Positions 1 to 8,439 of a DNA stretch of 64,000 nucleotides are shown here, piece after piece. A program made the translations under genes and the position numbers. Position 1 is the stretch's first letter. Every line of letters starts with the position of its first letter. The notes beneath the pieces are model-generated. The model searched no databases and was not told where the DNA came from. It was given only the letters and a program-made list of their open reading frames with translations. This DNA is from Amycolatopsis azurea DSM 43854 (GTDB lineage: Bacteria; Actinomycetota; Actinomycetes; Mycobacteriales; Pseudonocardiaceae): assembly GCF_001995215.1 (NCBI RefSeq), contig NZ_MUXN01000001.1, forward strand, positions 416,934 to 480,933, given 5' to 3'.

Positions 1-441
1 CGCCGACAACGGCGACGCCGTCGGGTTGCGCACCCGGTTCACCAGCTTCCCGGCGACCGAGGGCGCCAAGACCGTCTCGCCGCGTGACGCCGCCCTGATC
101 GCGCCGGCCAGCTCCGTCCGCGAAGCGTCCTTCAGCAGGTAGCCGGAAGCTCCCGCCTCGACAGCGCGCAGGATGTCCGCGTCCGTCTCGTAGGTGGTGA
201 GCACGACGACCCGCTGTCCCGGCCGGTCCGCGAGGATCTTCCGGGTCGCGCCGACGCCGTCGAGACCGGGCATCCGCAGATCCATCAGGATCACGTCCGG
301 CTGCTTGACCCGGCTCAGCGCCACGGCTTCGTCGCCGGAACCCGCTTCCCCGATGACGCTCAGGTCCGGTTCGGCCTCCAGCATGCCGCGCAGGCCTTCC
401 CGCACCACGGGGTGATCGTCGACCAGCATGATCGTGATCAC
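1..441 (-). CDS. NarL/LuxR-type response regulator, receiver domain (partial)
   Basis: Cytoplasmic response regulator partner of the adjacent sensor kinase; only the first 147 codons are present because the gene runs off the left edge. The receiver domain shows the acidic pair DD at residues 8-9, the phospho-acceptor Asp54 in ILMDLRMPG, Thr82 in VLTTYE and Lys104 in YLLKD, an intact phosphorelay set. The C-terminal LuxR-type helix-turn-helix expected for this family lies outside the window. The GTG start at 441 overlaps the kinase stop by four bases (GTGA), so the two are translationally coupled at the end of the four-gene exporter operon. It probably regulates that operon, by analogy with DesK/LiaS-type systems; the target is inference. 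Confidence 0.9.
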   Translation of the reverse strand, partial: MITIMLVDDHPVVREGLRGMLEAEPDLSVIGEAGSGDEAVALSRVKQPDVILMDLRMPGLDGVGATRKILADRPGQRVVVLTTYETDADILRAVEAGASGYLLKDASRTELAGAIRAASRGETVLAPSVAGKLVNRVRNPTASPLSA

Positions 442-1598
442 GCGGGCACCTCCAGTTCCAGCGTCGTCCCCGCACCGGGTTCGCTCGTACACGTCACGAT
501 GCCACCGACCTGATCCGCCCGCCCCCGCATCCCCGCCAGGCCGAAGCCGCCGGTGGGCGCGGCGGGGTCGAATCCGGTGCCGTCGTCGGTCACGCCGAGC
601 CGGACACGTCCGTCCACAACGGACAGCCGGAGCGAGACCCGAGTGGCGCGGGAATGCTTGCGGATGTTGCTCAGCGCCTCCTGCGCCCCGCGCAGCAGGA
701 CGACCTCGGTGGCCATCGGCAGCGCGGGCAGCGGGCCGTCGACCTCGACCGTCGCCGCGATCCCGGCCTCCTCGGTCAGCCGTTCGGCCTGCCGCCGCAA
801 CGCCTCCTCCAGTGAGCCGGAGGCGAGTGCCGACGGCCCCTGCGCCGCGACCATCGCCCGCGCCTCGGCCAGGTTCTCCCGCGCCGTCCGCGCTGCCAGC
901 TCCAGGTGACGCCGGGCCGCCGTCGGATCGGTGTCCATTTCGGACTCGATGGCCTGGGTGAGCGTGACGATGCTGGTGAACCCCTGGGCGAGCGTGTCGT
1001 GGATCTCGCGGGCCATGCGCTCGCGTTCGGCGGCCGTCCCCGCCTCCCGGGAGAGCCGGGAAACCTCCGCCTGACTGGCTTTCAGCTGCTCGATCAGCGC
1101 GGCCCGGCCCTTGCTCTGTTCGATGATCTGCGTGGTGTAGCGCCCGGCCAGCAGACTGAAGATGATCAGGATCGCCGTCATCGGCACCAGGATCCGCAGC
1201 GCGGGCTGATCGAGGCCGCCCCGGACGATCGACGACAGCGGACCCAGCAGGACCGCGAGCGTGGTGAGGATCGACGCCGTCTTCGTCGACAGCGTCATGT
1301 AGAGCACCGGGCAGGCGAAGAACAGGATGAAACTCGAGGTGGTGGTGGCGAAGGTGGCCGCCGTCAGCAGGAGCATCAGGACCCCGACGAACAGCCACGG
1401 GGTGTCCTCGTAGTCCGGGCCTTTGATGAGGCCGCGGCCCCGGACCAGGTAGGTGACACCGACGCCGACCAGGCACAGGATCGCGATCGTCTTGTCGGTG
1501 GCGGCGTCGTCCCCGATGAGGATCAGAGCCGTCGTGGCGACGAAGGTGATCCCGAAGAGGACCTCCCAGAGCCAGAACAGCCGCTCCCAGGCGTTCAC
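438..1598 (-). CDS. Sensor histidine kinase (HisKA_3/NarL-type)
   Basis: Membrane-bound sensor kinase of 386 aa. Residues 8-155 form about five to six hydrophobic segments, followed by a short coiled linker. The dimerisation box ERERMAREIHDTLAQGF puts the phosphorylated His at 200. The ATPase domain has the N box (QEALSNIRKH, 306-315), DDGTGF (338-343) and GFGLAGMRGR (351-360). No large extracytoplasmic sensor domain is visible, so it probably senses the membrane or its partner transporter, as in the intramembrane-sensing/DesK group. The GTG at 1598 was chosen because it overlaps the permease stop by four bases (GTGA); a longer frame extends upstream but would lie inside the permease gene. 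Confidence 0.9.
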   Translation of the reverse strand: MNAWERLFWLWEVLFGITFVATTALILIGDDAATDKTIAILCLVGVGVTYLVRGRGLIKGPDYEDTPWLFVGVLMLLLTAATFATTTSSFILFFACPVLYMTLSTKTASILTTLAVLLGPLSSIVRGGLDQPALRILVPMTAILIIFSLLAGRYTTQIIEQSKGRAALIEQLKASQAEVSRLSREAGTAAERERMAREIHDTLAQGFTSIVTLTQAIESEMDTDPTAARRHLELAARTARENLAEARAMVAAQGPSALASGSLEEALRRQAERLTEEAGIAATVEVDGPLPALPMATEVVLLRGAQEALSNIRKHSRATRVSLRLSVVDGRVRLGVTDDGTGFDPAAPTGGFGLAGMRGRADQVGGIVTCTSEPGAGTTLELEVPA

Positions 1599-2419
1599 TT
1601 GCCGTCGTTCGACCAGCGGAACGTCAGCTTCGCCAGCAGCAGCCCCGCCACGCACCACGCCGTCAGCACCAGTGCCACCATCGGAAGTTCCCATGTCCCC
1701 GCCATTTCCTGTGTCGCCGCTTCGGCCGGCAGGAACACCGAGCGGAAGCCCTGGCAGATCCACTTCACCGGGAAGAAGGAGGCGATGGTGACCATAACCT
1801 TCGGCAGGTTGCTGATCGGTGTGACGAACACACCGGAGATGAACTGGAGCGCGATGTAGATCAGGTTGGTCACCGCGACCGCGCCGCTGACCGACTTCGT
1901 CACCGAGCTGAGCGCGATGCCCAGGAGCGTGCAGCTGGTGACGCCGAGCAGGAAGACCCACAGCGCGGTCAGCAGCTTCATCGGGTCGGTGGGCAGCTCC
2001 AGGTCGAACAGCAGGGTGCCGACGATCGACATCAGCACCACCTGGGCGATGCTGGTGAAGCCGACCAGGATGATCTTGCCGAGGAAGTAGGACGCGGCGG
2101 GCATCGGCGTGCCGCGCAGGCGTTTGAGCGCGCCGGCCTCACGGTCCGACGCGAGGCCGATGCCGATGCTGGTGAACGACGTCGACACGATGCCGGACCC
2201 GATCATGCCCGCCGCGAGCACCTGACCGGTCGTGATCGCCATGCCGGGCATCGAGGAGTTCAGCATCGAACCGAGCAGGACCATCAGCAGGGACGGGAAG
2301 GCGAAGGTGAAGATCACCTGCTCCCGGATGCGGAAGAACTGCTTGATTTCGGCGGAGCCCCGGATGAGGCCGAGCGAAAGGGTTCCGGGGAGTTTGCCCG
2401 GGTGGGTCAGCGTCGTCAT
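1595..2419 (-). CDS. ABC-2 type exporter permease
   Basis: Integral membrane subunit, 274 aa, of an ABC exporter. About six hydrophobic segments are visible, with the ABC-2 family pattern of an amphipathic N-terminus (IKQFFRIREQV), a cytoplasmic loop containing DREAGALKRLRGTP around residue 95, and a C-terminal block around FPVKWICQGFRS. It overlaps the ATPase gene upstream (ATGA, start 2419) and the kinase gene downstream. The order ATPase-permease-kinase-regulator is typical of actinobacterial drug or lipid exporters under their own two-component control. The substrate cannot be read from the sequence. Confidence 0.9.
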   Translation of the reverse strand: MTTLTHPGKLPGTLSLGLIRGSAEIKQFFRIREQVIFTFAFPSLLMVLLGSMLNSSMPGMAITTGQVLAAGMIGSGIVSTSFTSIGIGLASDREAGALKRLRGTPMPAASYFLGKIILVGFTSIAQVVLMSIVGTLLFDLELPTDPMKLLTALWVFLLGVTSCTLLGIALSSVTKSVSGAVAVTNLIYIALQFISGVFVTPISNLPKVMVTIASFFPVKWICQGFRSVFLPAEAATQEMAGTWELPMVALVLTAWCVAGLLLAKLTFRWSNDGK

Positions 2420-3255
2420 CGGGCTTCTCCGATCAGGTCGAGGTAGGTCTCTTCGAGGGTGGGCCGGTGGACGGTCAGCTCCGAGGGTTCGCGGCCGTCG
2501 GCGGAGAGCTCGCGGATGAGCTTGGCCGGGAAGTGGGTGCGTTCCTGGTGACTGCCGCGCTCGTCGGCCCAGCGGACGGTGGCCTCGGCGGTCGCCCGGC
2601 CGCCCAGCGTCTGCGGCGTCCCCTCGGCGACGATCGCGCCGCGCGTGATGACGGCGACGCGGTCCGCCAGCGCTTCGGCCTCGTCGAGGTAGTGCGTGGT
2701 GAGCAGGATCGTGGTGCCTTCGTGGGCGAGGCTCCGGATCAGGTCCCAGAACTGGCGCCGAGCCGCCGGGTCGAACCCGGTCGTGGGCTCGTCGAGGAAG
2801 ACCAGCTCGGGCCGCCCGATGATCCCGAGCGCGACGTCGACGCGACGCCGTTGCCCACCGGAAAGGCTTTTGACGCGGGCGCCCGCCTTCTCGGTCAGGC
2901 CGACCTTCTCGATCACTTCTTCGGCGTCACGCGGATTCTGGTAGTAACGGGCGTAGTGCCGGACCGTCTCGGCGACGGTGAGCTCGGCGGCGTCGTTGGC
3001 CGTCTGCAGCACGATCCCCAGCCGCGCGCGCCAAGCCCGTCCCGCGGTCCCCGGGTCCTCGCCGAGGACGCGGACGTCGCCGGACGTCCGCTCGCGGTGG
3101 CCCTCCAGGATCTCGACCGTCGTCGTCTTGCCGGCGCCGTTGGGCCCGAGCAGCGCGAACACCTCGCCCTGTTCGATGTCGAGGTCGATGCCCCCGACGG
3201 CCGTGTGGCCCGGGTACTCCTTGCGCAGGCCACGCACTTCCACTGCGGTTTTCAT
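2416..3255 (-). CDS. ABC exporter ATP-binding protein (DrrA-like)
   Basis: Cytoplasmic ATPase subunit, 279 aa. Walker A is GPNGAGKT (37-44), the signature LSGGQRRR starts at 131, Walker B is LVFLDEPT (151-158), and an LLTTH switch histidine follows. Arg residues after the signature and the approximately 60-residue C-terminal extension after the nucleotide-binding domain resemble the DrrA/CcmA drug-exporter group. It is the first gene of the reverse-strand operon with the permease, kinase and response regulator. The ATG at 3255 has no long frame upstream competing with it. The substrate is unknown. Confidence 0.92.
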   Translation of the reverse strand: MKTAVEVRGLRKEYPGHTAVGGIDLDIEQGEVFALLGPNGAGKTTTVEILEGHRERTSGDVRVLGEDPGTAGRAWRARLGIVLQTANDAAELTVAETVRHYARYYQNPRDAEEVIEKVGLTEKAGARVKSLSGGQRRRVDVALGIIGRPELVFLDEPTTGFDPAARRQFWDLIRSLAHEGTTILLTTHYLDEAEALADRVAVITRGAIVAEGTPQTLGGRATAEATVRWADERGSHQERTHFPAKLIRELSADGREPSELTVHRPTLEETYLDLIGEAR

Positions 3256-3350
3256 ACGTCGATCGTGCTTCGGCGGGCGGGTGTCCCGGGACGTCCGCAG
3301 GACTGAACCCGGCTGTCAACCGATCGATGGACACCGGCGTCACCCCTCCC

Positions 3351-3413
3351 GCGTTTCGTCCTCTGGATGCGGTACTTGCACGCGCAACTACCGCATCCAG
3401 AGGACGAAACGCG
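3351..3413. repeat. Family A stem-loop repeat, full copy 1
   Basis: A 63-base imperfect palindrome. The left arm GCGTTTCGTCCTCTGGATGC pairs with the reversed right arm ending GAGGACGAAACGCG, and the apex is TTGCACGCGCAA. It sits between the divergent starts of the ABC operon and the DUF559 gene, so this copy does not lie at a gene end. Closely related copies lie at 4390, 18085 and 63919 (half), with right-arm-only copies at 47891 and 48396. Confidence 0.9.
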
Positions 3414-3503
3414 TTATGCACAGGGGTGGGAAGTTGTGGACAAGTGAGCCGAAGGTGATCTTGGTGTCGAGGTGGTGACGGCAGCGGATGTCATCGTCGG
3501 GTC

Positions 3504-4397
3504 GTGCCCAGAAACCAGTACGCGACGACTTGCGAGTTCTCCGGCCCGTTCGTGGGCAGCCGCGCCGTCAGCGAAGGCGACCTGACACGGGCCCAGCTCC
3601 GCTCGGGACCGTACAACCGGCTCTTCCAGGATGTCTATGTCCCGGTAGGCATACCGCGAGATCACGAACTGCGCTGCAAGGCCGCGCTGCTCGTCGCACC
3701 CGAGGGCGCGGTTCTGACGGGATGTTCGGCCGCGACGGTGCGCGGGTTCCCGTTCTCGCTCGAAAACGACCCGGTCGAGTTCGTGGTGCCCGAGGCGAGG
3801 GGCTTCCACAGCCTGAGCGGAACGCACTTCCGCCGGACGAGACTTCTCGGCCAGGACTTCGAACCATGGCGGGACGGTCTCATCGCGACTCCGTCGCGCA
3901 TGACCATGGACATCTTGACCGACACCCGGCTTCGACGCTCCTTTCCCCGTGTCGTCGGATTTCTCGACATGCTGCTCCACGCCGGATTCATCGACGGCGC
4001 GACGCTCGACGCGTACCTGCGACCAAGACACGACAACGGCATCGTCCGGGCGCGGCAGGCCTTGGCGTTCTCGGACGGGCGAGCGGAGTCCATCCCGGAG
4101 TCGGAGGTGAGAGTGTGGCTGAGGCTCGGCGACATCGAGGCGGAACCGCAGGTCGAGGTCTTCGACGGGACCCGGTTCCTCGGCAGGCTCGATCTCGCGA
4201 TCCGCGAGGCCAAGCTCGCCATCGAATATGACGGTGCCTGGCATCTCGAAGGCGAACAACCACGTCTGGACGCGCGCCGGCGAGCGTTGATCGAGGCTGA
4301 GGGCTGGGAGTTCGTCGTCATTGCCAAGGAGGAGCTCTATACGGATCCCCGCGCGATGGTGCGCCGGGTGCGGGCGGCTCTCAACTCTCGCGTTTAG
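3504..4397 (+). CDS. DUF559-type PD-(D/E)XK nuclease-like protein
   Basis: A protein of 297 aa that I read as the actinobacterial DUF559/AbiEi-like group. The N-terminal half (1-140) has a winged-helix-like segment followed by an AbiEi-type middle part with LTGCSAATVRGFP at 81-93. The C-terminal domain carries a complete PD-(D/E)XK core: Asp240 in GRLDLAI, then Glu245-Ala-Lys247, then IEYDG at 250-254. Catalytic residues are therefore intact, but substrate and role are unknown. It stands alone with no obvious antitoxin or methylase. The GTG start at 3504 is the earliest plausible one. Its stop codon TAG (4395-4397) is part of the left arm of a family A repeat, so the last codons are repeat-derived. 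Confidence 0.75.
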   Translation: MPRNQYATTCEFSGPFVGSRAVSEGDLTRAQLRSGPYNRLFQDVYVPVGIPRDHELRCKAALLVAPEGAVLTGCSAATVRGFPFSLENDPVEFVVPEARGFHSLSGTHFRRTRLLGQDFEPWRDGLIATPSRMTMDILTDTRLRRSFPRVVGFLDMLLHAGFIDGATLDAYLRPRHDNGIVRARQALAFSDGRAESIPESEVRVWLRLGDIEAEPQVEVFDGTRFLGRLDLAIREAKLAIEYDGAWHLEGEQPRLDARRRALIEAEGWEFVVIAKEELYTDPRAMVRRVRAALNSRV

Positions 4398-4452
4398 TCC
4401 TCTGGATGCGGTCCTTGCACGCGCAACTACCGCATCCAGAGGACGAAATGCG
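4390..4452. repeat. Family A stem-loop repeat, full copy 2
   Basis: A 63-base imperfect palindrome almost identical to the copy at 3351. It differs at GTTTAG for GTTTCG, which creates the DUF559 gene's stop codon, and at a few loop-proximal bases. It lies between the convergent DUF559 gene and tetR (stop at 4458), so it could act as a bidirectional terminator; there is no U-tract. Confidence 0.9.
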
Positions 4453-4457
4453 AGGCC

Positions 4458-5042
4458 TTAGGGAGTGAGCAGGGTCCGGACGGCGGTTTCGAGGGACGGC
4501 AGGAGGGCAGCCGGGTCGGTGGAGGTGAGCATCCGGTTCGCGAAGCCGTCGGACAGGGCGAGGACGGCGTCGGCCAGGTCGGAGGCCGCGAGGTCGTCGC
4601 GGACATCGCCTGACGACTGTGCCTTCGCGATGTACTGAGCGGTGATCTCCGCCAGTTCGTCGTAGCCGGTGCGGATGAACTCGGCCCACGACGGCAGGAC
4701 GGCGGCGCGGGCGGTGAAGGCGTTGATGACGATCACCTCCGCGCGACGCTGCTCGTCCAGCGGCATCGCCTCGACGAGCAGTCGCAGCAGCAGGTCCAAC
4801 AGGTTCCCGGACTGGTCGAGGGTGTTCCAGCGCTGTTCCAGGAACTCGCTCGTCATGTCGAGGGCGAAGCGGAACAGATCTTCCTTGGTGGAGAAGTACT
4901 TCTGCACCGCGCCGCCGGAGACGCCCGCCTCCGCGGCGACCGAGCGCACGCTCACGGCCTCGACGCCTTCGCGCGCGACGATCCGCAGGAGGGCGCCGGC
5001 GATCTCCCGGCGGCGTTCGGTCCGGTCCACGATCTTCGGCAC
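4458..5042 (-). CDS. TetR family regulator of the adjacent MFS gene
   Basis: A 194-aa DNA-binding repressor. The N-terminal helix-turn-helix reads VRSVAAEAGVSGGAVQKYFS at about residues 29-48, followed by KEDLFRFAL and an all-helical ligand-binding C-terminus with no recognisable subfamily signature. I chose the GTG at 5042 (VPKIVDRTERRR) because TetR proteins normally begin close to this point; a frame continues to 5141 but would run through a palindrome. It is divergent from the MFS transporter at 5212, with a candidate operator at 5175-5190. It probably controls that exporter and itself. Confidence 0.88.
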   Translation of the reverse strand: MPKIVDRTERRREIAGALLRIVAREGVEAVSVRSVAAEAGVSGGAVQKYFSTKEDLFRFALDMTSEFLEQRWNTLDQSGNLLDLLLRLLVEAMPLDEQRRAEVIVINAFTARAAVLPSWAEFIRTGYDELAEITAQYIAKAQSSGDVRDDLAASDLADAVLALSDGFANRMLTSTDPAALLPSLETAVRTLLTP

Positions 5043-5083
5043 CGCCGCATCTTCCTCTCCGTCGACTCGGTCGGTGCAGGTGG

Positions 5084-5127
5084 TCGTGAGTGGCGATTCG
5101 TGTTCTAACCCGAATCGCCACTCACGA
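5084..5127. repeat. Palindrome TCGTGAGTGGCGATTCG
   Basis: Two 17-base arms (5084-5100 and 5111-5127) are perfect reverse complements around a 10-base loop. It lies in the divergent tetR-MFS intergenic region rather than at a gene end. It resembles the other dispersed hairpins in size, but its arm sequence is unrelated to families A, B or C. Confidence 0.85.
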
Positions 5128-5174
5128 CCGCCTGGACCCACCCGCCAAGTCTCCTTGCTCGCTCACCCTTTTTA

Positions 5175-5190
5175 GAATACAGTCGTATCC
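5175..5190. promoter_or_regulatory. Candidate TetR operator GAATAC-N4-GTATCC
   Basis: An inverted repeat with one mismatch (GAATAC AGTC GTATCC) about 20 bases before the Shine-Dalgarno sequence GGGGGAGG of the MFS gene, inside the tetR-MFS divergent region. Size and place fit a TetR operator; binding is inference. Confidence 0.5.
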
Positions 5191-5211
5191 GAAACGGGGG
5201 AGGTTTCTGGG

Positions 5212-6711
5212 GTGGACGAAGTCGCACAGAAAAAGCGGGCGGAGGAGAATCAGCTCGCCGCCGCGCTGACCAAGGGGCCGGCGGAGGTCCTCGATTTCCT
5301 CCTGCCGTTGTGGGTGGGGAGCCAGCTCGGCGCGTCGGCCGCCGAGGTCGGGGCGTTGACGGCGCTGGAGACGCTGGTGTCGTTCGTGGTCCGGCCGATC
5401 GCGGGTTCGCTGGCGGACCGGTTCGACCGGGGCCGGATAGCGGCCGTCGGCGCAGTCCTCTATGGACTGTCCTTTGTGGTCTTCGCCGCGACACCGGGGA
5501 TCGGGGTCGCGTACCTGGCGGCCGTTCTCGGCGGCGCGGGTGGCGCGCTGTTCTGGGTCGCGTTGCGGGCCCGCGTGGGGGAGGGCCTCGCGAGGGACGA
5601 CGGCGCGTTCAGCAAGCTGTTCGCGGCCGAGGGCGGCGGCACGTGGATCGCGTTCGTGGTCGCGCTGACCGCGATCTCCTGGATCGACTACCGGGGCGTG
5701 TTCTGGCTCGGCGCGGCCGCCTGCGTGGTGGCCGCGGTGGTCTTGCTGAACGCGAAATCCGCGCCGGTCCGCGAGAAAGGCGCGCCGCGACTGCTGCAAC
5801 TGGGCAGACGGATGCGCCCGATGCTCGCGCTCGTCGCGTTGACCGCGATGGCCGAGGCCGGGGTCGCCCTGCTGCTCCTGATGCACCTGCAACGCGGGCA
5901 TCGGCTGGAACTCGGCGAGATCGCCGCGGTGTTCATTCCCGGCTTCATCGTGTACAGCCTGCTGCCGGACTACCTGCACGGCTTCGTCCGCAAGGTCGGC
6001 CGGACGCGGGTGCTCTCACTGGCGATGGTGGCGAGCGCGATCTTCGCCGCCGGTCTGTCGTTCGCGCCGAGCCCGGTGGTGCTCGCGATCATGTGGGTCC
6101 TGTCGGCGGCGGCGTTCGCGGCGGCCATCCCGGTGGAGCAGGCGGTGGTCGCCGAGGCGGCCGGGCTGAGCCTCGGCCGGGCCATGGGGATCTACGAGAG
6201 CGCGACGCTACTCGGAGCGACGGCCGGGGCCTTCCTGGCGGGGCAGCTCTACGGCTCGGACACCGGCTGGCGCGTCGCCTGCTTCGGCGCGGCGGCGCTC
6301 TTGATCTTCGGATCGTTCGTGGTCCGTGGCGCCGTACGGCGTGTCGGAGTTGCGGAGTTTCCCGTGGAACACCGAAAAACGGTGTCACAAAAGGAAAACC
6401 CGGCTCCCCGCATGATCGAGGAGAGTCCACAAGAGGCCGAATCGGTGACGGACGGGGCGAACAAGCGGGCGAACCCGCTCCGGAACTGGACGGTCCATGT
6501 CGCGGTGTACGTCCTCGCGCAGGCGGCGCTCGCGATGGCCGGTCACAGCTGGCCCGTCGAAGCCTTGTTCGGCGAGGCGCACGAGGCCGGCTGGTACTGG
6601 AACTGGAGTGGTCACTGGCTGTTGAACCTCGGCCGGATCTGGACCTTCGTCCTGGTGATCGACACCGTGTGGACGATCGGCCGCGCGGTGCTGAAGAAAC
6701 GGCCTTATTGA
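5212..6711 (+). CDS. MFS transporter with extra C-terminal membrane domain
   Basis: Major facilitator family efflux protein of 499 aa. Residues 1-375 hold about 11-12 hydrophobic segments, with the loop 2-3 motif GSLADRFDRGRIA near residue 65. A hydrophilic linker (about 380-420, with HRKTVSQKE) leads to an unusual tail (421-499) containing two more hydrophobic segments (VAVYVLAQAALAMAG and LGRIWTFVLVIDTVW). Most MFS proteins end at about 400-420 aa, so the tail is an addition. The GTG start at 5212 has a strong GGGGGAGG ribosome site at about 8 bases. It is divergent from a TetR gene, which suggests a regulated drug exporter; the substrate is unknown. Confidence 0.85.
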   Translation: MDEVAQKKRAEENQLAAALTKGPAEVLDFLLPLWVGSQLGASAAEVGALTALETLVSFVVRPIAGSLADRFDRGRIAAVGAVLYGLSFVVFAATPGIGVAYLAAVLGGAGGALFWVALRARVGEGLARDDGAFSKLFAAEGGGTWIAFVVALTAISWIDYRGVFWLGAAACVVAAVVLLNAKSAPVREKGAPRLLQLGRRMRPMLALVALTAMAEAGVALLLLMHLQRGHRLELGEIAAVFIPGFIVYSLLPDYLHGFVRKVGRTRVLSLAMVASAIFAAGLSFAPSPVVLAIMWVLSAAAFAAAIPVEQAVVAEAAGLSLGRAMGIYESATLLGATAGAFLAGQLYGSDTGWRVACFGAAALLIFGSFVVRGAVRRVGVAEFPVEHRKTVSQKENPAPRMIEESPQEAESVTDGANKRANPLRNWTVHVAVYVLAQAALAMAGHSWPVEALFGEAHEAGWYWNWSGHWLLNLGRIWTFVLVIDTVWTIGRAVLKKRPY

Positions 6712-6715
6712 CAGG

Positions 6716-6731
6716 TTGTCTAACATGACAA
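6716..6731. promoter_or_regulatory. Candidate TetR operator TTGTC-N6-GACAA
   Basis: A perfect 5-base inverted repeat with a 6-base spacer (TTGTC TAACAT GACAA) ends one base before the ATG of the ephD-like gene. A TTGACA-like element overlaps just upstream. The size is typical of TetR operators, and the likely ligand is the TetR encoded downstream in the same operon (8436). Confidence 0.5.
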
Positions 6732-6732
6732 T

Positions 6733-8439
6733 ATGTCTCATACGTGGGTGACGGCCAGCGACGGTGTCCGCCTCTCGGTCCGGGTGACCGGTGTCGACGA
6801 CGCGCCCACGGTGGTGCTCGTCCACGGTTACCCGGACAACGGCTCCATGTGGGACGGCATCGCCGCCCTGCTGGAACGTCGCTACCGGGTCGTCGTCTAC
6901 GACGTCCGGGGCGCGGGCCGCTCGGACAAGCCTTCGGGACGCGGGTCCTACAAACTGGACCGGTTGTCCGAAGACCTCGCCGCGGTCGTCGACGAGGTCC
7001 AGCCCGAGGGCAAGGTCCACCTGCTCGCGCACGACTGGGGCTCCATCCAGACCTGGCATTCGGTCACCGGCGAGAGGCTGCGCGGACGGCTCGCGTCGTT
7101 CACGTCGATCTCCGGGCCGAGCCTCGATCACGCGGGCGCGTGGTTCCGCGCGCAGGTGCGCCCGAGCCCGAAACGGCTCAAGAACGCGCTCGTCCAGGGA
7201 GCGCACTCGACCTACATCCTCGGCTTCCAGATCCCCCTGATCCCGCAGCTGCTGTGGCGCACCGGGGCGATGGGCGCGCTGATCGGCCGGATGGACCCGG
7301 CGGCCGCCGCGCCGTCCACTTCGGACGGCCTGTACGGGCTCAACCTGTACCGCGCCAACATGTTCACCCGCCTCTCCCGGCCGAGGCCGCGTAACGCCGA
7401 GATCCCGGTGCAGGTGCTCGCGCCCACCGGCGACAAGTTCGTCACCACACCGCTGCAGACCGAGATCGGGCGCTGGGCGCCGGACCTCCGCGTCCGCCGG
7501 ATCGTCGGCACGCACTGGGTGGTCCGCGAGAAGCCCCAGGTGATCGCCGACGCCACCGCCGAGCTGATCGACCACGTCGAAGGCGGTGAAGAGAGCCGCG
7601 CGCTCAAACAAGCCCGCACGGGCGGGTTCGCGCACAAGCTCATCCTGATCACCGGCGCGGGCAGCGGGATCGGCCGCGCGACGGCGCTCGCGTTCGCGGA
7701 CCGGGGTGCCGACCTCGTCATCACCGACATCAACGGCTCCGCCGCCGCGGACACCGCGAAACTCCTGCGGGACAAGGGCGCCACCGTCGGCGAGTACACA
7801 GTGGACTCCTCCGACGCCGAAGCGGTCGAGAAGTTCGCCCAGCAGGTCAAGGAGGAGTTCGGCGTCCCGGACATCGTCGTCAACAACGCGGGGATCGGCC
7901 TGTCCGGCCCGTTCCTCGACACGACGGTCAAGGACTGGGAACGCCTCATCGACGTGAACCTGTGGGGCGTCATCCACGGCTGCCGCGTCTTCGCCGAGCA
8001 GATGCGCGAGCGGGCCGAAGGCGGCCAGATCGTCAACGTCGCCTCGGCGGCCGCCTATCTGCCGTCGAAGATCCTTTCCGCCTACGCCACCACGAAATCC
8101 GCCGTGCTCACCCTGAGCGTGTGCCTGCGGGCCGAGCTCGCCGCCGAGAACATCGGTGTGACCGCGATCTGCCCCGGCATCGTGAACACCAACATCACCA
8201 GCACCACCCGGTTCGTCGGCGTCGACGACGTCGAGCAGAAACGGCGCCAGAAGTCGAGCAGCAAGCTGTACGCGAAACGCGGTTTCGGTCCGGAGCGGGT
8301 CGCGCGCGACATCCTGCGCGCGGTCGAGAAGGACAAGGCGATCCAGCCGTCGACCCCGGAGGCGAAGGCCGCGCTCGTCCTCTCCCGGCTCACCCCCGGC
8401 CTGCTGCGGGCCGCGGCGAAGCTGGACGTCACCCCGTGA
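6733..8439 (+). CDS. ephD: EphD-like alpha/beta hydrolase-SDR fusion protein
   Basis: Two-domain enzyme of 568 aa. Residues 1-285 are an alpha/beta hydrolase of epoxide-hydrolase type, with oxyanion-hole motif HGYPDN (31-36), nucleophile Asp101 in AHDWGS and catalytic His261 in GTHWV. Residues 300-568 are a short-chain dehydrogenase with cofactor motif TGAGSGIG (307-314), NNAG (384-387) and the triad Ser438, Tyr451, Lys455 (YATTK). All catalytic residues are intact. Mycobacterium tuberculosis EphD (Rv2214c) has the same architecture and acts on epoxy-mycolates. Here the natural substrate is unknown, probably a lipid epoxide. The gene is co-transcribed with tetR at 8436, whose GTG overlaps this stop. 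Confidence 0.88.
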   Translation: MSHTWVTASDGVRLSVRVTGVDDAPTVVLVHGYPDNGSMWDGIAALLERRYRVVVYDVRGAGRSDKPSGRGSYKLDRLSEDLAAVVDEVQPEGKVHLLAHDWGSIQTWHSVTGERLRGRLASFTSISGPSLDHAGAWFRAQVRPSPKRLKNALVQGAHSTYILGFQIPLIPQLLWRTGAMGALIGRMDPAAAAPSTSDGLYGLNLYRANMFTRLSRPRPRNAEIPVQVLAPTGDKFVTTPLQTEIGRWAPDLRVRRIVGTHWVVREKPQVIADATAELIDHVEGGEESRALKQARTGGFAHKLILITGAGSGIGRATALAFADRGADLVITDINGSAAADTAKLLRDKGATVGEYTVDSSDAEAVEKFAQQVKEEFGVPDIVVNNAGIGLSGPFLDTTVKDWERLIDVNLWGVIHGCRVFAEQMRERAEGGQIVNVASAAAYLPSKILSAYATTKSAVLTLSVCLRAELAAENIGVTAICPGIVNTNITSTTRFVGVDDVEQKRRQKSSSKLYAKRGFGPERVARDILRAVEKDKAIQPSTPEAKAALVLSRLTPGLLRAAAKLDVTP

